Positions 1-9,617 are shown, counted from the stretch's first letter. The stretch is 64,000 nt of DNA from Methyloprofundus sp. (GCA_016592635.1 AP023240.1:4257630-4321629), one strand, 5' to 3'. Numbers and translations are program-made. The notes: a model not told the origin generated them from the sequence alone.

Positions 1-309
1 CAATTAGGCATGGATATTTTGGTGGAAGTGCATGATAAAGCAGAAATGGAACGCGCTTTAGCACTAGATACACCACTGATGGGTATTAATAATCGAGATT
101 TACGCACTTTTGAAACCTCGTTACAAACGACTTTAGATTTAAAAGCAATGGTGCCTAGTGATCGTTTGGTCATTACAGAAAGTGGCATCCATACACCTGC
201 CGATGTGCAGTTAATGATGGATAATGAAGTTTATACTTTCTTGGTAGGTGAAGCATTTATGCGTGCCGAGCAACCAGGTGCGAAAATGCGTGAACTGTTT
301 AATCTATAA
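1..309 (+). CDS. trpC: Indole-3-glycerol phosphate synthase, C-terminal part
   Basis: This is the C-terminal about 102 residues of the TIM-barrel enzyme that closes the indole ring in tryptophan synthesis. The reading frame is open from base 1, so the gene starts outside the window. Family landmarks visible are MGINNRDLRTF (beta strand with the Asn/Arg of the phosphate site), VITESGI and FLVGEAFMRA, the last two being the phosphate-gripping end of the barrel. The C-terminus (MRELFNL) falls where the family normally ends, so only the N-terminal part is missing. It converges with the gene at 381-851 across a strong inverted repeat. Confidence 0.93.
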   Translation, partial: QLGMDILVEVHDKAEMERALALDTPLMGINNRDLRTFETSLQTTLDLKAMVPSDRLVITESGIHTPADVQLMMDNEVYTFLVGEAFMRAEQPGAKMRELFNL

Positions 310-314
310 AAGAA

Positions 315-372
315 TGTAGGAGGGGTCTATGGCCGCGACCTGTATAATTCGCGACCATAGACCCCTCCTGCA
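315..372. repeat. Inverted repeat between convergent genes
   Basis: Two 18-bp arms (315-332 and 355-372, one mismatch) form a long hairpin immediately after trpC. The arm core is AGGAGGGGTCTATGG. Similar GTAGGAGGGGCTTTT-like stretches occur at about 6970 and 23670, so this is a member of a dispersed intergenic repeat family. It may also terminate transcription from both sides, though a clear U-tract is lacking. Confidence 0.7.
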
Positions 373-380
373 TGATATAA

Positions 381-851
381 TTATGGCTTATATTTGTCCA
401 TCGCTTTAATAATAGAAAGAGCCTTGGCAACCTCGGCTTTGGCCTCTGTATCCATCTCATTGGTTTTATAAATTTTAGGCAATAAACCTTCCTCAACCAA
501 TGCTTCTTTTACCCAGCGTTTCACCATTCTGTAATTACTGGCAATTTTAGCTTCTTCACCTGTCTTGGGATTTTTCATCATGACAGTGCGTAATTCGACT
601 TTAGGTGCAGTGCTCGCTTTATTGGTTTTTTTAGCTGCCTTGTGAGGCTGGCTATTGACTACTTTTTTTGGTTTGGTAGTAGGCATTACCGCAGGTTTTT
701 GTGCTGTAGCAGGTACTTTCTTAACAGCTATAAGCGGTGGAACCTTACTGGCTTCATCTGCAGCAGGTGTGTTTTTTTCCACATCCATGACTACATAAAC
801 TACGTAGGCAACATAAATTACCGTTAATACAAAAAAAATATCTGACATCAT
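381..851 (-). CDS. Membrane-anchored protein of unknown function
   Basis: I do not recognise this protein. The ATG at 851 is preceded by GGGGA at a good distance; an in-frame GTG two codons upstream is less likely. It has one N-terminal hydrophobic segment (about residues 1-22), then an Ala/Lys/Pro/Thr-rich linker of about 60 residues. A compact, charged C-terminal part of about 70 residues follows (RTVMMKNPKTGEEAKI onward, ending IIKAMDKYKP). The layout suggests a single-span protein with a flexible spacer and a small globular domain. It lies downstream of argB on the same strand, 140 bp away, and could be co-transcribed. Confidence 0.6.
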   Translation of the reverse strand: MMSDIFFVLTVIYVAYVVYVVMDVEKNTPAADEASKVPPLIAVKKVPATAQKPAVMPTTKPKKVVNSQPHKAAKKTNKASTAPKVELRTVMMKNPKTGEEAKIASNYRMVKRWVKEALVEEGLLPKIYKTNEMDTEAKAEVAKALSIIKAMDKYKP

Positions 852-997
852 GTTCACATCCCCTACATATTATTATTTTTATTTGTAGCAATATTTATAC
901 TTTATCTAATCGCGGATGCAGTATAGCTTACAAACTGAGTATATGGCAAACCAACATAATACACCAGAATCAATTGCTTAAGCCTAAGTTTTTATGG

Positions 998-1891
998 CTA
1001 AGGTTTGTTAATAAGTAGAGTGCCAACACCTTGGTCAGTAAATAATTCTAATAGCACCGCATGTTCAACACGCCCATCAATAATATGCACGCTATTAACG
1101 CCTCCTTCTAGTGCGTCAGTGCCGCAGCGAGTTTTGGGAATCATGCCGCCTGATATAGTACCATCAGCAATTAATTTATCAATATCTGTCAATGTTAGCC
1201 CAGTCAGCAAATTACTATCTTGATCTAAAATTCCCGGGATATTGGTTAGCAGAATTAACTTTTCAGCATTTAATTCTTCAGCCACTTTACCTGCCACCAA
1301 ATCGGCATTAATATTATAAGAACGACCATCTTTCCCTACGCCAATAGGGGCAATAACAGGAATAAAATCACTGTGGCAAAGCATGTCTACAATGCTTGGG
1401 TCAATATGGCTGACTTCCCCAACATGACCAATATCAATGATTTCTGAAGCTTGCGTTTCTTTATTGAATTGTTTCATTTCAATTTTACGTGCACAAATAA
1501 AGTTACCATCTTTACCCGTTAAACCAATGGCCTTGCCACCAGCCATATTAATAAGATTAACAATATCTTTATTGACTTGGCCGCCCAGCACCATTTCAAC
1601 CACATCCATGGTTTCACTATCTGTGACTCGCATGCCATTAACGAATTCAGAGCTAATATTTAGGCGTTGCAGTAGGCTTCCAATTTGCGGGCCACCGCCA
1701 TGCACTACAATAGGGTTAATGCCAACTAATTTCATCAGGACAATATCGCGGGCAAAACAGGCTTTCAAATTCTCATCTATCATGGCATTGCCGCCATATT
1801 TGATCACAACGGTTTTACCTTTAAATTTTTGAATATAAGGTAAAGACTCAATTAAGACATGAGCAATACCGTTGGCAGTTTTTTCTTTCAT
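998..1891 (-). CDS. argB: Acetylglutamate kinase
   Basis: Phosphorylates N-acetylglutamate, the second step of arginine synthesis, in the cytoplasm. The protein is 297 residues, the normal family length. Visible amino-acid-kinase signatures are the N-terminal VIKYGGNAM (phosphate-binding Lys and Gly), VVHGGGPQIG (substrate site), the mid-protein GLTGKDGNF, NINADLVAGKVAEEL and the C-terminal GGMIPKT. The ATG at 1891 begins MKEKTANGIAHVL, as in related proteins. The order coaBC-dut-algC-argB on one strand is the conserved Pseudomonas-type arrangement, which supports the assignment. Confidence 0.97.
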   Translation of the reverse strand: MKEKTANGIAHVLIESLPYIQKFKGKTVVIKYGGNAMIDENLKACFARDIVLMKLVGINPIVVHGGGPQIGSLLQRLNISSEFVNGMRVTDSETMDVVEMVLGGQVNKDIVNLINMAGGKAIGLTGKDGNFICARKIEMKQFNKETQASEIIDIGHVGEVSHIDPSIVDMLCHSDFIPVIAPIGVGKDGRSYNINADLVAGKVAEELNAEKLILLTNIPGILDQDSNLLTGLTLTDIDKLIADGTISGGMIPKTRCGTDALEGGVNSVHIIDGRVEHAVLLELFTDQGVGTLLINKP

Positions 1892-1959
1892 TTTATGTTG
1901 TTATTAAAAAGGGGCTATCCGCTTAATACGGGAAATTTAGGTATTCGACTATCAACAGC

Positions 1960-4518
1960 CTAAAAAGGTAAGGATAAATCAGCTTTGACTTCCAGAATAA
2001 GTTGGCGAAACTGCTCTTGAATACGAGCCAGCGCATCTTTACTATCACCTTCAAAACGGACTACTAATGATGGCGTGGTATTAGACGCGCGTACTAAGCC
2101 AAAGCCATCATCAAAATCGACGCGTAAGCCGTCAATATCAGTAATGGTGCCATCAGGGAAATTGGCTTTACTGACGAGTTGTTTTACTAATGCAATATTA
2201 ACCCCTTCTTCTAAAGGAATATTGAGCTCAGGCGTATTAAAGCTGTCTGGAAAATCGGCAAAGACTTCGGCACTTGTTCTTGAGTCTTCTGATAATATTT
2301 CCATTAATCTGGCTGCAGCATAAATGCCATCATCAAAGCCAAACCAGCGATCATTAAAAAATAGGTGTCCACTCATTTCGCCAGCAAACACGGCATTTGT
2401 TTCTTTAAGCTTGGCTTTCATAAAGGAATGCCCTGTTTTCCAAATGCTTGCACGACCCCCTAATTTCTTAATATGCTCCGCTAACAAGCGCGTACACTTT
2501 ACATCATAGATAATCTCTGCACCTGGGTTGCTTGCCAAAATGTGGGTGCTAAACAACATCATTTGTCGGTCTGGCCAAATGATTTTTCCATCGGAATCAA
2601 CAATGCCTAAGCGGTCGCCATCACCATCAAAAGCCAACCCTAAATCAGCTTGAAAGTGCCCGACAGCTGCAATTAGGTCAGTATAGTTTTCGGGTTTGCT
2701 TGGGTCTGGAGTGTGATTGGGAAAAGTACCATCAATATCGCAAAATAATTCAATAACCTCACAACCTAAGGTTTTTAGTAAAATAGGCCCCAATTCCCCA
2801 GCAACACCATTACCTGCATCAATCACTACTTTCATGGGGCGTGCAATGCGCATATTATCGGTAATAACACCAATATATTCATTGCTGAGCATTTTATTTT
2901 CGGTAATAGTTCCAGCAGGGTTACTTTGGAAATGTTGCGCATCAATACGTTTTTTTAAGGATTGAATTTTTTTACCTGCTAAGGTCTCCTTTTCAAGCAC
3001 GATTTTAACACCATTATAATTGGCTGGATTATGGCTGGCAGTCAACATAACGCCAGAGTGGCTGTCTAGGTGGTGTGCAGCAAAATAGAGTACTGGGGTG
3101 GGGACTATTCCAATATCAAGGATATTAATGCCAGTAGATAAAATACCTTCTGCTAATGTTGCACTCAGTGTTGGGCTAGAAGTGCGACCATCTCTAGCAA
3201 GAGCAATGCTCTTTAATTCTCGCTCTACTGCTTCACTACCAATAGCACGGCCAATATCGTAGATTAGTTCTTTGGTTAATACCGTATCTACCATGCCGCG
3301 AATGTCATAAGCACGAAAAACAGAGGCTGATGATTGGCTGGAGGAGGGGACTAAAGTGTTAGGTTCACTTTCTATTGTATCGGCACTGCTGCTAGGCTCG
3401 TCAAAGTCAGATAAGGAAATAGCAAAGCCTACATCTTTTTGTGGCTGATCAGTCGCACCTTGCTCGGCAAAAAAACTTGAAGAATTAATCTCGCTAGCTT
3501 CGGAGAACATACTATTAGTATCTAATTTTAACTCTAAATCTTGTTTGTGTTGTTGGGCATGCATATCCTTATCATCATCATTCATATCATCCCTTTCAAT
3601 GACACGTTTAAATTGGATAATCGCTGAGATGAAATGGTTCATTTCATGTAGGTTGACTGGGTAATTTCCTGGTCTCTTGTCTAATAATAAATCTTTAGCA
3701 ACTTTTAAAATGACGCGCTGATCTTCTATTAAATAGAACTCCAGTTTTCGGTAGTAGATATAGCAAACCAGAGCGCTAATAAAGGCAGGTACCAGAATAA
3801 TGCTTAACACTAGGCTGAGGAATGAAAAGTCATAACTATCATCATACCAATAGTTTATTGTCCAAGCAGTATGACCAACGTGTATTACTTCGGGGACAGA
3901 TAGTTCTTTGAGGGCGATATTTCCCTGTGTTGCAATGGAAAGGTCGGCTTGGTTCAATTCAACTAACAAACGTGTATTTTGTAGGGTATGTAGGCTATTA
4001 ATTATTTTATTAAAATCAATGCTAGCCAAAATTACCGCTATATTTTTAGTATTACTTTGTACTGCTCGTGTCATGGCTAAGTGTCTGCCCTGGCCTTTGA
4101 TGCCTTGAATGAGAGGTAATTGATGTTTTAGAAAAGAACTTTGTACTAGGTCTAAATCAGCATAACCCATATGCGGTGTGATTGATGTGTCAGGTTTATT
4201 GTCTCCAGGAAGTAACAGCCTAAATGCCATGGCATCAGGAAAGTAGCTCCCCATTTGTTGTACAATGTTTTTTGCATGGAGTAAATCAGACTGCTCAATA
4301 GCGGCAATTAATTCAGGGGAGTGCGCCATTTTCTGCAAGGTGTTATCTAATAGAGCCACCCGAGTAGACATAATATTAGCCGCCCCTTTGGCTAAATTAA
4401 TGGCTGCATCGCGTTGTGCGTTAGCTGTGGCTGATTGTGAAAAGTAGAAAATACCTGCGCCTGCTAATGTTGTCATTAAGGTAGCTACAATTGCAATGAT
4501 GATAAAGAGATGTCTCAT
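1960..4518 (-). CDS. algC: Phosphomannomutase/phosphoglucomutase with N-terminal membrane sensor-like region
   Basis: Interconverts hexose 6- and 1-phosphates for exopolysaccharide and LPS precursors. At 852 residues it is far longer than the about 460-residue catalytic core and matches the long AlgC form. The catalytic domain starts near residue 400 (VFRAYDIRGMVD). It contains the phosphoserine loop TASHNPANYNGVK and the metal loop AFDGDGDRLG. The N-terminal part has a membrane span (about 5-27), an extracytoplasmic stretch of about 200 residues and a second span (about 232-254), followed by an acidic, Ser-rich linker. AGAGG precedes the ATG. The extracytoplasmic domain may sense something, but nothing here identifies a ligand. 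Confidence 0.93.
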   Translation of the reverse strand: MRHLFIIIAIVATLMTTLAGAGIFYFSQSATANAQRDAAINLAKGAANIMSTRVALLDNTLQKMAHSPELIAAIEQSDLLHAKNIVQQMGSYFPDAMAFRLLLPGDNKPDTSITPHMGYADLDLVQSSFLKHQLPLIQGIKGQGRHLAMTRAVQSNTKNIAVILASIDFNKIINSLHTLQNTRLLVELNQADLSIATQGNIALKELSVPEVIHVGHTAWTINYWYDDSYDFSFLSLVLSIILVPAFISALVCYIYYRKLEFYLIEDQRVILKVAKDLLLDKRPGNYPVNLHEMNHFISAIIQFKRVIERDDMNDDDKDMHAQQHKQDLELKLDTNSMFSEASEINSSSFFAEQGATDQPQKDVGFAISLSDFDEPSSSADTIESEPNTLVPSSSQSSASVFRAYDIRGMVDTVLTKELIYDIGRAIGSEAVERELKSIALARDGRTSSPTLSATLAEGILSTGINILDIGIVPTPVLYFAAHHLDSHSGVMLTASHNPANYNGVKIVLEKETLAGKKIQSLKKRIDAQHFQSNPAGTITENKMLSNEYIGVITDNMRIARPMKVVIDAGNGVAGELGPILLKTLGCEVIELFCDIDGTFPNHTPDPSKPENYTDLIAAVGHFQADLGLAFDGDGDRLGIVDSDGKIIWPDRQMMLFSTHILASNPGAEIIYDVKCTRLLAEHIKKLGGRASIWKTGHSFMKAKLKETNAVFAGEMSGHLFFNDRWFGFDDGIYAAARLMEILSEDSRTSAEVFADFPDSFNTPELNIPLEEGVNIALVKQLVSKANFPDGTITDIDGLRVDFDDGFGLVRASNTTPSLVVRFEGDSKDALARIQEQFRQLILEVKADLSLPF

Positions 4519-4538
4519 TTTTGCCTCTTTAGGAAATA

Positions 4539-4994
4539 TTAATGCTGCCCTGTATGGCCAAAGCCCCCAGTACCACGCTCTGATTGGTCAAATTCTGCTA
4601 CCTGCTCAAATTCTGCTTGTACAACAGGAACAAATACCATCTGCGCAATACGCTCAGCAACTTGAATCGTAAAGCTATCTTTGCCTCTATTCCAGCAGGA
4701 AACAAAAATCTGCCCTTGATAATCAGAGTCAATTAGCCCGACTAAATTACCCAGTACAATGCCATGCTTATGGCCTAAGCCTGAACGGGGTAATAAAACC
4801 GCAGCTAATTGAGCATCATTAATATGAATAGCAATGCCAGTTGGAATCAGGAGGGTATCCCCAGCCGCTAAAGTAACGTCTTTATCCAGGCAGGCACGTA
4901 GATCAATGCCGGCAGAACCACTAGTCGCATAGGCCGGCATAGGGATTTCATTACCTAAGCGGGAATCTAATATTTTAAGTTGTATTTTATGCAT
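4539..4994 (-). CDS. dut: dUTP diphosphatase
   Basis: Hydrolyses dUTP to dUMP, keeping uracil out of DNA and feeding dTMP synthesis. The 151-residue trimeric-type dUTPase shows all five motifs: AGIDLRA (motif 1), LLPRSGLGHKHG (motif 2), GLIDSDYQGQI (motif 3, catalytic Asp), ERIAQMVF (motif 4) and the C-terminal RGTGGFGHTGQ (motif 5). The start codon overlaps the end of coaBC by 8 nt, so the two genes are translationally coupled, as in many gammaproteobacteria. Confidence 0.97.
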   Translation of the reverse strand: MHKIQLKILDSRLGNEIPMPAYATSGSAGIDLRACLDKDVTLAAGDTLLIPTGIAIHINDAQLAAVLLPRSGLGHKHGIVLGNLVGLIDSDYQGQIFVSCWNRGKDSFTIQVAERIAQMVFVPVVQAEFEQVAEFDQSERGTGGFGHTGQH

Positions 4995-6219
4995 GGTATC
5001 TCTCGGCTATTAAGGTCAGTAACTGTTTAGCCAGTTGTGTTTTATCGGTCATAGTGAATGTTTGTGCGCCGTTTTGCCAGTATACTTGTAAAGCATTAAC
5101 TGCGGAGTCAAAGCCGCCTTCTGTTTGCCCTACCCAATTTGCCGCAATCATATCTAATTTTTTACGCGCTAACTTGTCTTGTGCATAGTGTTCTAAATTA
5201 TGGGTCTCAGCTGCAAAGCCAACTGTAAATGGTTTATTTGTTAATGCAGCAACACTCGCAACGATATCTTTGGTTTTACGCAAACTTAGCTCAACTTGCG
5301 TGCCTTGTTTTTTTATCTTCTGTATGGCGATAGTATCAGGGGTGTAATCGGCAACTGCCGCAGCAGCAATCATAATATCTTGGTTTGGCACCTGCTGCAT
5401 GACCGCGTTATACATATCGGCAGCACTCTCCACGAAAACCATATGTACACCGTTAGGGGCTGGTAGCTGTGTTGGCCCGCTAATTAAAATCACTTCAGCA
5501 CCTAATAGCTGAGCTTGTGCTGCCAATGCAAAGCCCATTTTACCAGAACTTCTATTAGTAATATAACGAACTGGGTCTAAAGGCTCTCGTGTAGGGCCAG
5601 CAGTAATCAATATTTTTTTGTGTTGTAAAATTGCTGGGTTATTTTGAGCATTAAGGTAACTGATAATATTCTCTGGCTCACTCATACGTCCTAAGCCAGA
5701 TTCACCACAGGCTTGGCTGCCAGATTCTGGGCCAATAAACTGCACGCCATGTTGCTTAAGGCGCTGTATATTTTCTTGGGTTACTGCTTTATGCCACATT
5801 GCTTGATTCATGGCAGGGGCAATAAAAACAGGGCATTGTGCAGCCAAATATAAAGTACTGAGCAAATCATCTGCTAGTCCATGACTTAACTTGGCAAGGC
5901 AGTTAGCTGTTGCTGGTGCTATGAGTAGCGCATCAGCCCAACGTGCCAAATTAATATGTCCCATCGAATTTTCTTGGTTAACATCTAATAGTTCGGTATG
6001 CACAGGGTTACCTGATAATGCTTGCAAGGTCAGCTCTGTCATAAATTGTAAAGCAGACTGAGTCATCACCACTCTGACTTCATAATCTTGTTTACGCAGT
6101 GACCTAACTAATTCTGCCGACTTATAGGCTGCAATGCCGCCAGTAATACCAAGAAGTATACGTTTCAATATTAAATACCCTAAAATGCTTAAATTATAGA
6201 TATTATGGCAGAGTTGCAT
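4987..6219 (-). CDS. coaBC: Bifunctional phosphopantothenoylcysteine decarboxylase / synthetase
   Basis: Carries out two consecutive coenzyme A steps: CoaB joins 4'-phosphopantothenate to cysteine, and CoaC decarboxylates the product using FMN. The N-terminal CoaC half shows GITGGIAAYKS, HINLARWAD (catalytic His), APAMN and the cysteine lid CGESGLGRM. The CoaB half begins near residue 200 with ITAGPTREPLDPVRYITNRS and carries KKQG and KKLDMIAAN. The ATG at 6219 gives an unusual 17-residue leader. The in-frame TTG at 6168 (LKRILLG) matches the usual family N-terminus and may be the true start. It is divergent from radC. Confidence 0.95.
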   Translation of the reverse strand: MQLCHNIYNLSILGYLILKRILLGITGGIAAYKSAELVRSLRKQDYEVRVVMTQSALQFMTELTLQALSGNPVHTELLDVNQENSMGHINLARWADALLIAPATANCLAKLSHGLADDLLSTLYLAAQCPVFIAPAMNQAMWHKAVTQENIQRLKQHGVQFIGPESGSQACGESGLGRMSEPENIISYLNAQNNPAILQHKKILITAGPTREPLDPVRYITNRSSGKMGFALAAQAQLLGAEVILISGPTQLPAPNGVHMVFVESAADMYNAVMQQVPNQDIMIAAAAVADYTPDTIAIQKIKKQGTQVELSLRKTKDIVASVAALTNKPFTVGFAAETHNLEHYAQDKLARKKLDMIAANWVGQTEGGFDSAVNALQVYWQNGAQTFTMTDKTQLAKQLLTLIAERYHA

Positions 6220-6287
6220 ATTTCTTCTATGCTTAAACTAAAAAAACTAGGTGTAGTAAGCAATTTTGCAATAAAGGGATAAATGGA

Positions 6288-6962
6288 ATGCGTATTACTG
6301 ATTGGCCTGCCGATGAGCGGCCACGAGAAAAATTATTGGAACAAGGTGCGGATGTTTTGTCCGATGCCGAATTATTGGCTATTTTTTTGCGTATTGGTAT
6401 TAAAGGCAAAACAGCCGTTGATTTAGCTCAAGATTTGCTGGAAGACTTTGGCTCCTTACAAGCTCTCTTGCAGGCTGATTATGCCAACTTTACTAAGGCG
6501 AAAGGTTTGGGTGCTGCAAAATATGCACAATTACAAGCCGTTTTGGAAATGGCACGGCGGCATACCTTTGAAGTGCTAGACCGCGGTGATGTGCTCAGTA
6601 GCCCGGAAGCAACACGTGCCTACCTAGTCCAGAAACTTAGGCATTATCAGCATGAAGTATTTGCCTGTTTATTCTTGGATAATCAGCACCATATACTGGA
6701 GTTTGAAGAATTATTCAGCGGTACAATTGATGGAGCAAGTGTTTATCCGCGTGAAGTCGTTAAAAAAGCACTGCAACATAATGCGGCAGCTATCATTTTT
6801 GCGCATAATCACCCATCAGGTATTGCAGAGCCAAGCCAGGCTGATAGGCATATTACCGATAAATTAAAGCAAGCGCTCAGCTTGATAGATATTCGGGTGC
6901 TAGATCACTTCATTATCGGTGACGGTCAGCCATACTCCTTTGCCGAGCATGGCTTATTGTAA
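6288..6962 (+). CDS. radC: RadC family JAB1/MPN-domain protein
   Basis: A member of the RadC/YicR family. The historical DNA-repair role is not well supported and the biochemical function is unsettled. The 224-residue protein has the helix-hairpin-helix-like N-terminal part (GIKGKTAVDLAQDLL, KGLGAAKYAQLQAV) and a C-terminal MPN+ domain with the zinc motif FAHNHPSG, then SQADRHITDKL and DHFIIGDG. Full length. It is divergent from coaBC, as in Pseudomonas and E. coli-type neighbourhoods. Confidence 0.95.
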   Translation: MRITDWPADERPREKLLEQGADVLSDAELLAIFLRIGIKGKTAVDLAQDLLEDFGSLQALLQADYANFTKAKGLGAAKYAQLQAVLEMARRHTFEVLDRGDVLSSPEATRAYLVQKLRHYQHEVFACLFLDNQHHILEFEELFSGTIDGASVYPREVVKKALQHNAAAIIFAHNHPSGIAEPSQADRHITDKLKQALSLIDIRVLDHFIIGDGQPYSFAEHGLL

Positions 6963-7015
6963 AGGCTGGTGTAGGAGGAGCTTTTTTATGTACGCCTAAA
7001 AGCCAATCTTAACCC

Positions 7016-7924
7016 TTACGCATCAATCAATTTATGCATCGCTTCATGATATTTCTCACTACTAACACGTACAATTTCATCGGGTAATTTTGGCCCCGGA
7101 GCGGTTTTATCCCAGTCTAAGCTTTCCAAATAATCGCGTATAAACTGTTTATCAAAGCTAGGCGGGCTCATGCCAATCTGGTACTGCTCGGCAGGCCAGA
7201 ATCGCGATGAATCAGGTGTTAACGCTTCATCAATTAAATATAACTTGCCCTGTTCATCCAAGCCAAATTCAAATTTGGTATCTGCAATAATAATGCCTCG
7301 CTCCTTGGCATATTCAGCAGCTTGAGTGTACAAACGGATACTGATGTCACGCACTTGTGTTGCCAGTGCTTCACCTAATAAAGGAACGGTTTCGGCAAAT
7401 GAAATATTTTCATCATGGTCGCCCACGGCAGCTTTTGTTGACGGTGTGAAAATAGCCTCAGGTAATTGCTGTGCTTGCTGTAAGTTTTTGGGTAATTCAA
7501 TACCGCAAATACTGCCAGTTTTTTGGTAATCAGCCCACCCCGAGCCAATTAAGTAACCACGTACAATGGCTTCTACCGGTAAAGGAGTTAATTTTTTAAC
7601 TACAATAGAGCGCCCCTCGATTTGTGCGCGCTCAGTTGCATCTGGCACAACCTCTTCTAGGCTGAGAGTCGCCAAATGGTTAGGAATGATATGTTGCATC
7701 TTGGCAAACCAAAAATTGGATACAGAAGTTAGCACTAAACCTTTGCCAGGTATTGGGTCAGGTAAGACCACATCAAAAGCAGACATGCGATCAGTGGTAA
7801 CAATTAATAAATGGTCGGCATCGACATCATAAATATCACGCACTTTGCCACGGGCACGTAATTTAAGGTTAGAGATTGATGTGTCAAATAAAGCAGCAGG
7901 AGCATTCATATTTTTTGGGTGCAA
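7016..7924 (-). CDS. purC: Phosphoribosylaminoimidazole-succinocarboxamide synthase
   Basis: Joins CAIR and aspartate in an ATP-dependent step of purine synthesis. At 302 residues it belongs to the longer form resembling yeast Ade1 rather than the about 240-residue E. coli type. Landmarks are the N-terminal RARGKVRDIYDVD, TTDRMSAFDVVLPDPIPGKG, EAIVRGYLIGSGW, IADTKFEFG and EALTPDSSRFWP. The first ATG gives MHPKNMNAPAALF; the ATG five codons later is equally possible. A single gene flanked by intergenic regions. Confidence 0.96.
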   Translation of the reverse strand: MHPKNMNAPAALFDTSISNLKLRARGKVRDIYDVDADHLLIVTTDRMSAFDVVLPDPIPGKGLVLTSVSNFWFAKMQHIIPNHLATLSLEEVVPDATERAQIEGRSIVVKKLTPLPVEAIVRGYLIGSGWADYQKTGSICGIELPKNLQQAQQLPEAIFTPSTKAAVGDHDENISFAETVPLLGEALATQVRDISIRLYTQAAEYAKERGIIIADTKFEFGLDEQGKLYLIDEALTPDSSRFWPAEQYQIGMSPPSFDKQFIRDYLESLDWDKTAPGPKLPDEIVRVSSEKYHEAMHKLIDA

Positions 7925-8001
7925 TAAAATAGAAAAATTCTGTCTATTTTATATTAAATTAAAGGGAGCAAAACATTTTTATAGCTGAAATATAAGTAGC
8001 G

Positions 8002-8406
8002 TTAGCTAAGGATATTTTGTAGTTTGCTATGCATAACTTTTAATTCCTTATCTGTATAAGCTGTTGCATCAAATTCCCCCCAAATTGGTGCAGGCCAGGC
8101 TTTATCTGTTGTATAGCGCACCACATGATGAATATGCAATTGTGGCACCATATTCCCTAATGCTGCGATGTTGATTTTATCGGCATGGAAAAGAGTATTT
8201 AATTGTGCGGCAATATGGCTAGACTCGCGCATTAATTGTTGTTGGTCAGCAGCAGATAGTTGGTATATTTCGCTGATATTTGCACGTTTTGGTACCAATA
8301 TAAGCCAAGGAAACTGACTGTCATTCATTAATAAAACCTGACACAAAGTAAGGCTACCAAGGTCGATACAGTCTTTTTGTAATTGTGGGTGCAGGGAAAA
8401 TGCCAT
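8002..8406 (-). CDS. HIT-family nucleotide-binding protein
   Basis: A 134-residue histidine-triad superfamily protein, expected to hydrolyse or transfer nucleotidyl groups. It has the N-terminal LILVPKRANISEIYQL strand-helix and the triad region PQLHIHHVVRYTTDKAWP. The triad here reads HIHH rather than the textbook HxHxH, a variant common in the bacterial branch with short HIT domains. The exact substrate cannot be told from the sequence. It sits alone between purC and a divergent membrane protein. Confidence 0.85.
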   Translation of the reverse strand: MAFSLHPQLQKDCIDLGSLTLCQVLLMNDSQFPWLILVPKRANISEIYQLSAADQQQLMRESSHIAAQLNTLFHADKINIAALGNMVPQLHIHHVVRYTTDKAWPAPIWGEFDATAYTDKELKVMHSKLQNILS

Positions 8407-8490
8407 GATAAGAGAATGATAGAGCTTGAAATATAAGGTAAAAACAGTGTAACGTTAGCAGAAAACAATAACAATAATAATTAATTCCTT

Positions 8491-9531
8491 ATGACCACAC
8501 TTGCCATGCACGCAACTCAGGAAAAAACGCCATTAGCGGTTTCATTTAAATTACTATTGGCTCTGTATGCGATTATTCCTTTATGTTTCTTAGTGCAACT
8601 TAGCGATAGCTTCTTTTTTGACGGGGCTTTATTGCAATACTTGCCCAGCAGTCCCAGTCACTTTGTTTTATTTCAAATATTATTTGGTACGCCGCATATT
8701 CTTGCCAGTAATATTTTATTAACCACTAACAAGGAGTACTGGCGTTTTTTTCATAAGAAAGTTCTCTGGATGACTTTGGCGATCATCGTATTTTTTGCCA
8801 TTGCTAATCAAGTACTTTCCTATTATGTGCTCTATGTTATGGTGACTTCGTGGACGGTATACCATGTTTTAAAGCAACAGCATGGTATTGGCCGAGGCAT
8901 TTATCACCTGCCGGGCTGGGCGTTTTATACCTTGCTTTGGTTAAGCATTACTGCGGGATTGGCTGTTTATATAGGAATCTTCTTAAAAGACACCTTAACA
9001 GCGCAGCATGCAGAATGGGTGCGACAGGCGGCGGCTAGTTTGGTATTTTGCTTGATCTTTATGACGGCTTGGTGCCAACGTTATATAAAAACTGGTTTTG
9101 GTAAAGTCTTTATGTGGGCCAATTCCAGTTTGGTTATCATGAGTTTTTACTTTTATATGCAGGAATATTATTTTTTGGCAATTTTAATTCCGCGCTTGGT
9201 GCATGATGCCACCGCTTATATTTTTTATGTGACCCATGATGTGAATAAACATAGAGGTCACCCACAAAATTTCTTATACCGTTGGACAAGTAAGGTTAAA
9301 TTGAATGTGTTTATTGTCTTGCCTCTGGTATCTTTTGCACTGACTTATGTGCTGCAAGCTTATGGCGATCAATGGTTTAATGTGTTGACTGAGTATTTGT
9401 TTGGTATAGAAATTTACAAAGCGATTACTTTAGGTTTGATTGGCTATTTTTCTTTGATGCATTATTACACCGAGGCCTTTACGTGGAAGGGTGATTCGCC
9501 TTATCGGCAGTATATACGCTTTAAGCCTTAA
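8491..9531 (+). CDS. Polytopic membrane protein with conserved-looking histidines
   Basis: I do not recognise the family. The 346-residue protein has roughly eight hydrophobic segments beginning near residue 18. Several histidine-containing stretches lie at membrane edges: FGTPHILASN, VYHVLKQQHGIGRG, PRLVHDATAYIFYVTHDVN and SLMHYYTEAF. Such a pattern occurs in membrane di-iron or heme enzymes, and a distant resemblance to Brp/Blh-type carotenoid oxygenases crossed my mind. The defining motifs of those families are not clear, so I give no function. No close operon partner; a repeat hairpin follows directly. Confidence 0.6.
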   Translation: MTTLAMHATQEKTPLAVSFKLLLALYAIIPLCFLVQLSDSFFFDGALLQYLPSSPSHFVLFQILFGTPHILASNILLTTNKEYWRFFHKKVLWMTLAIIVFFAIANQVLSYYVLYVMVTSWTVYHVLKQQHGIGRGIYHLPGWAFYTLLWLSITAGLAVYIGIFLKDTLTAQHAEWVRQAAASLVFCLIFMTAWCQRYIKTGFGKVFMWANSSLVIMSFYFYMQEYYFLAILIPRLVHDATAYIFYVTHDVNKHRGHPQNFLYRWTSKVKLNVFIVLPLVSFALTYVLQAYGDQWFNVLTEYLFGIEIYKAITLGLIGYFSLMHYYTEAFTWKGDSPYRQYIRFKP

Positions 9532-9534
9532 ACG

Positions 9535-9617
9535 CGTAGCTTGGGTTACGTTTTCTAGCGTAGCGCAGAAAACGTAACCCAACATTTTGTGGACATCAAC
9601 ATTGTTGGGGTTCGTGC
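9535..9617. repeat. Dispersed intergenic repeat with 16-bp hairpin, copy A
   Basis: Contains a perfect 16-bp inverted repeat (9541-9556 and 9567-9582, arm TTGGGTTACGTTTTCT) around AGCGTAGCGC. The tail reads ACATTTTGTGGACATC and then GTTGGGG. The same core and tail recur in the same orientation at 10560-10629, on the other side of the PEP-CTERM gene. A degenerate relative is found near 28793-28880. Confidence 0.8.

Noticed and set aside
8491..9531. Assignment of the polytopic membrane protein to the Brp/Blh carotenoid dioxygenase family
   Set aside because: Histidines occur at membrane edges, but the family's own motifs could not be matched with confidence.
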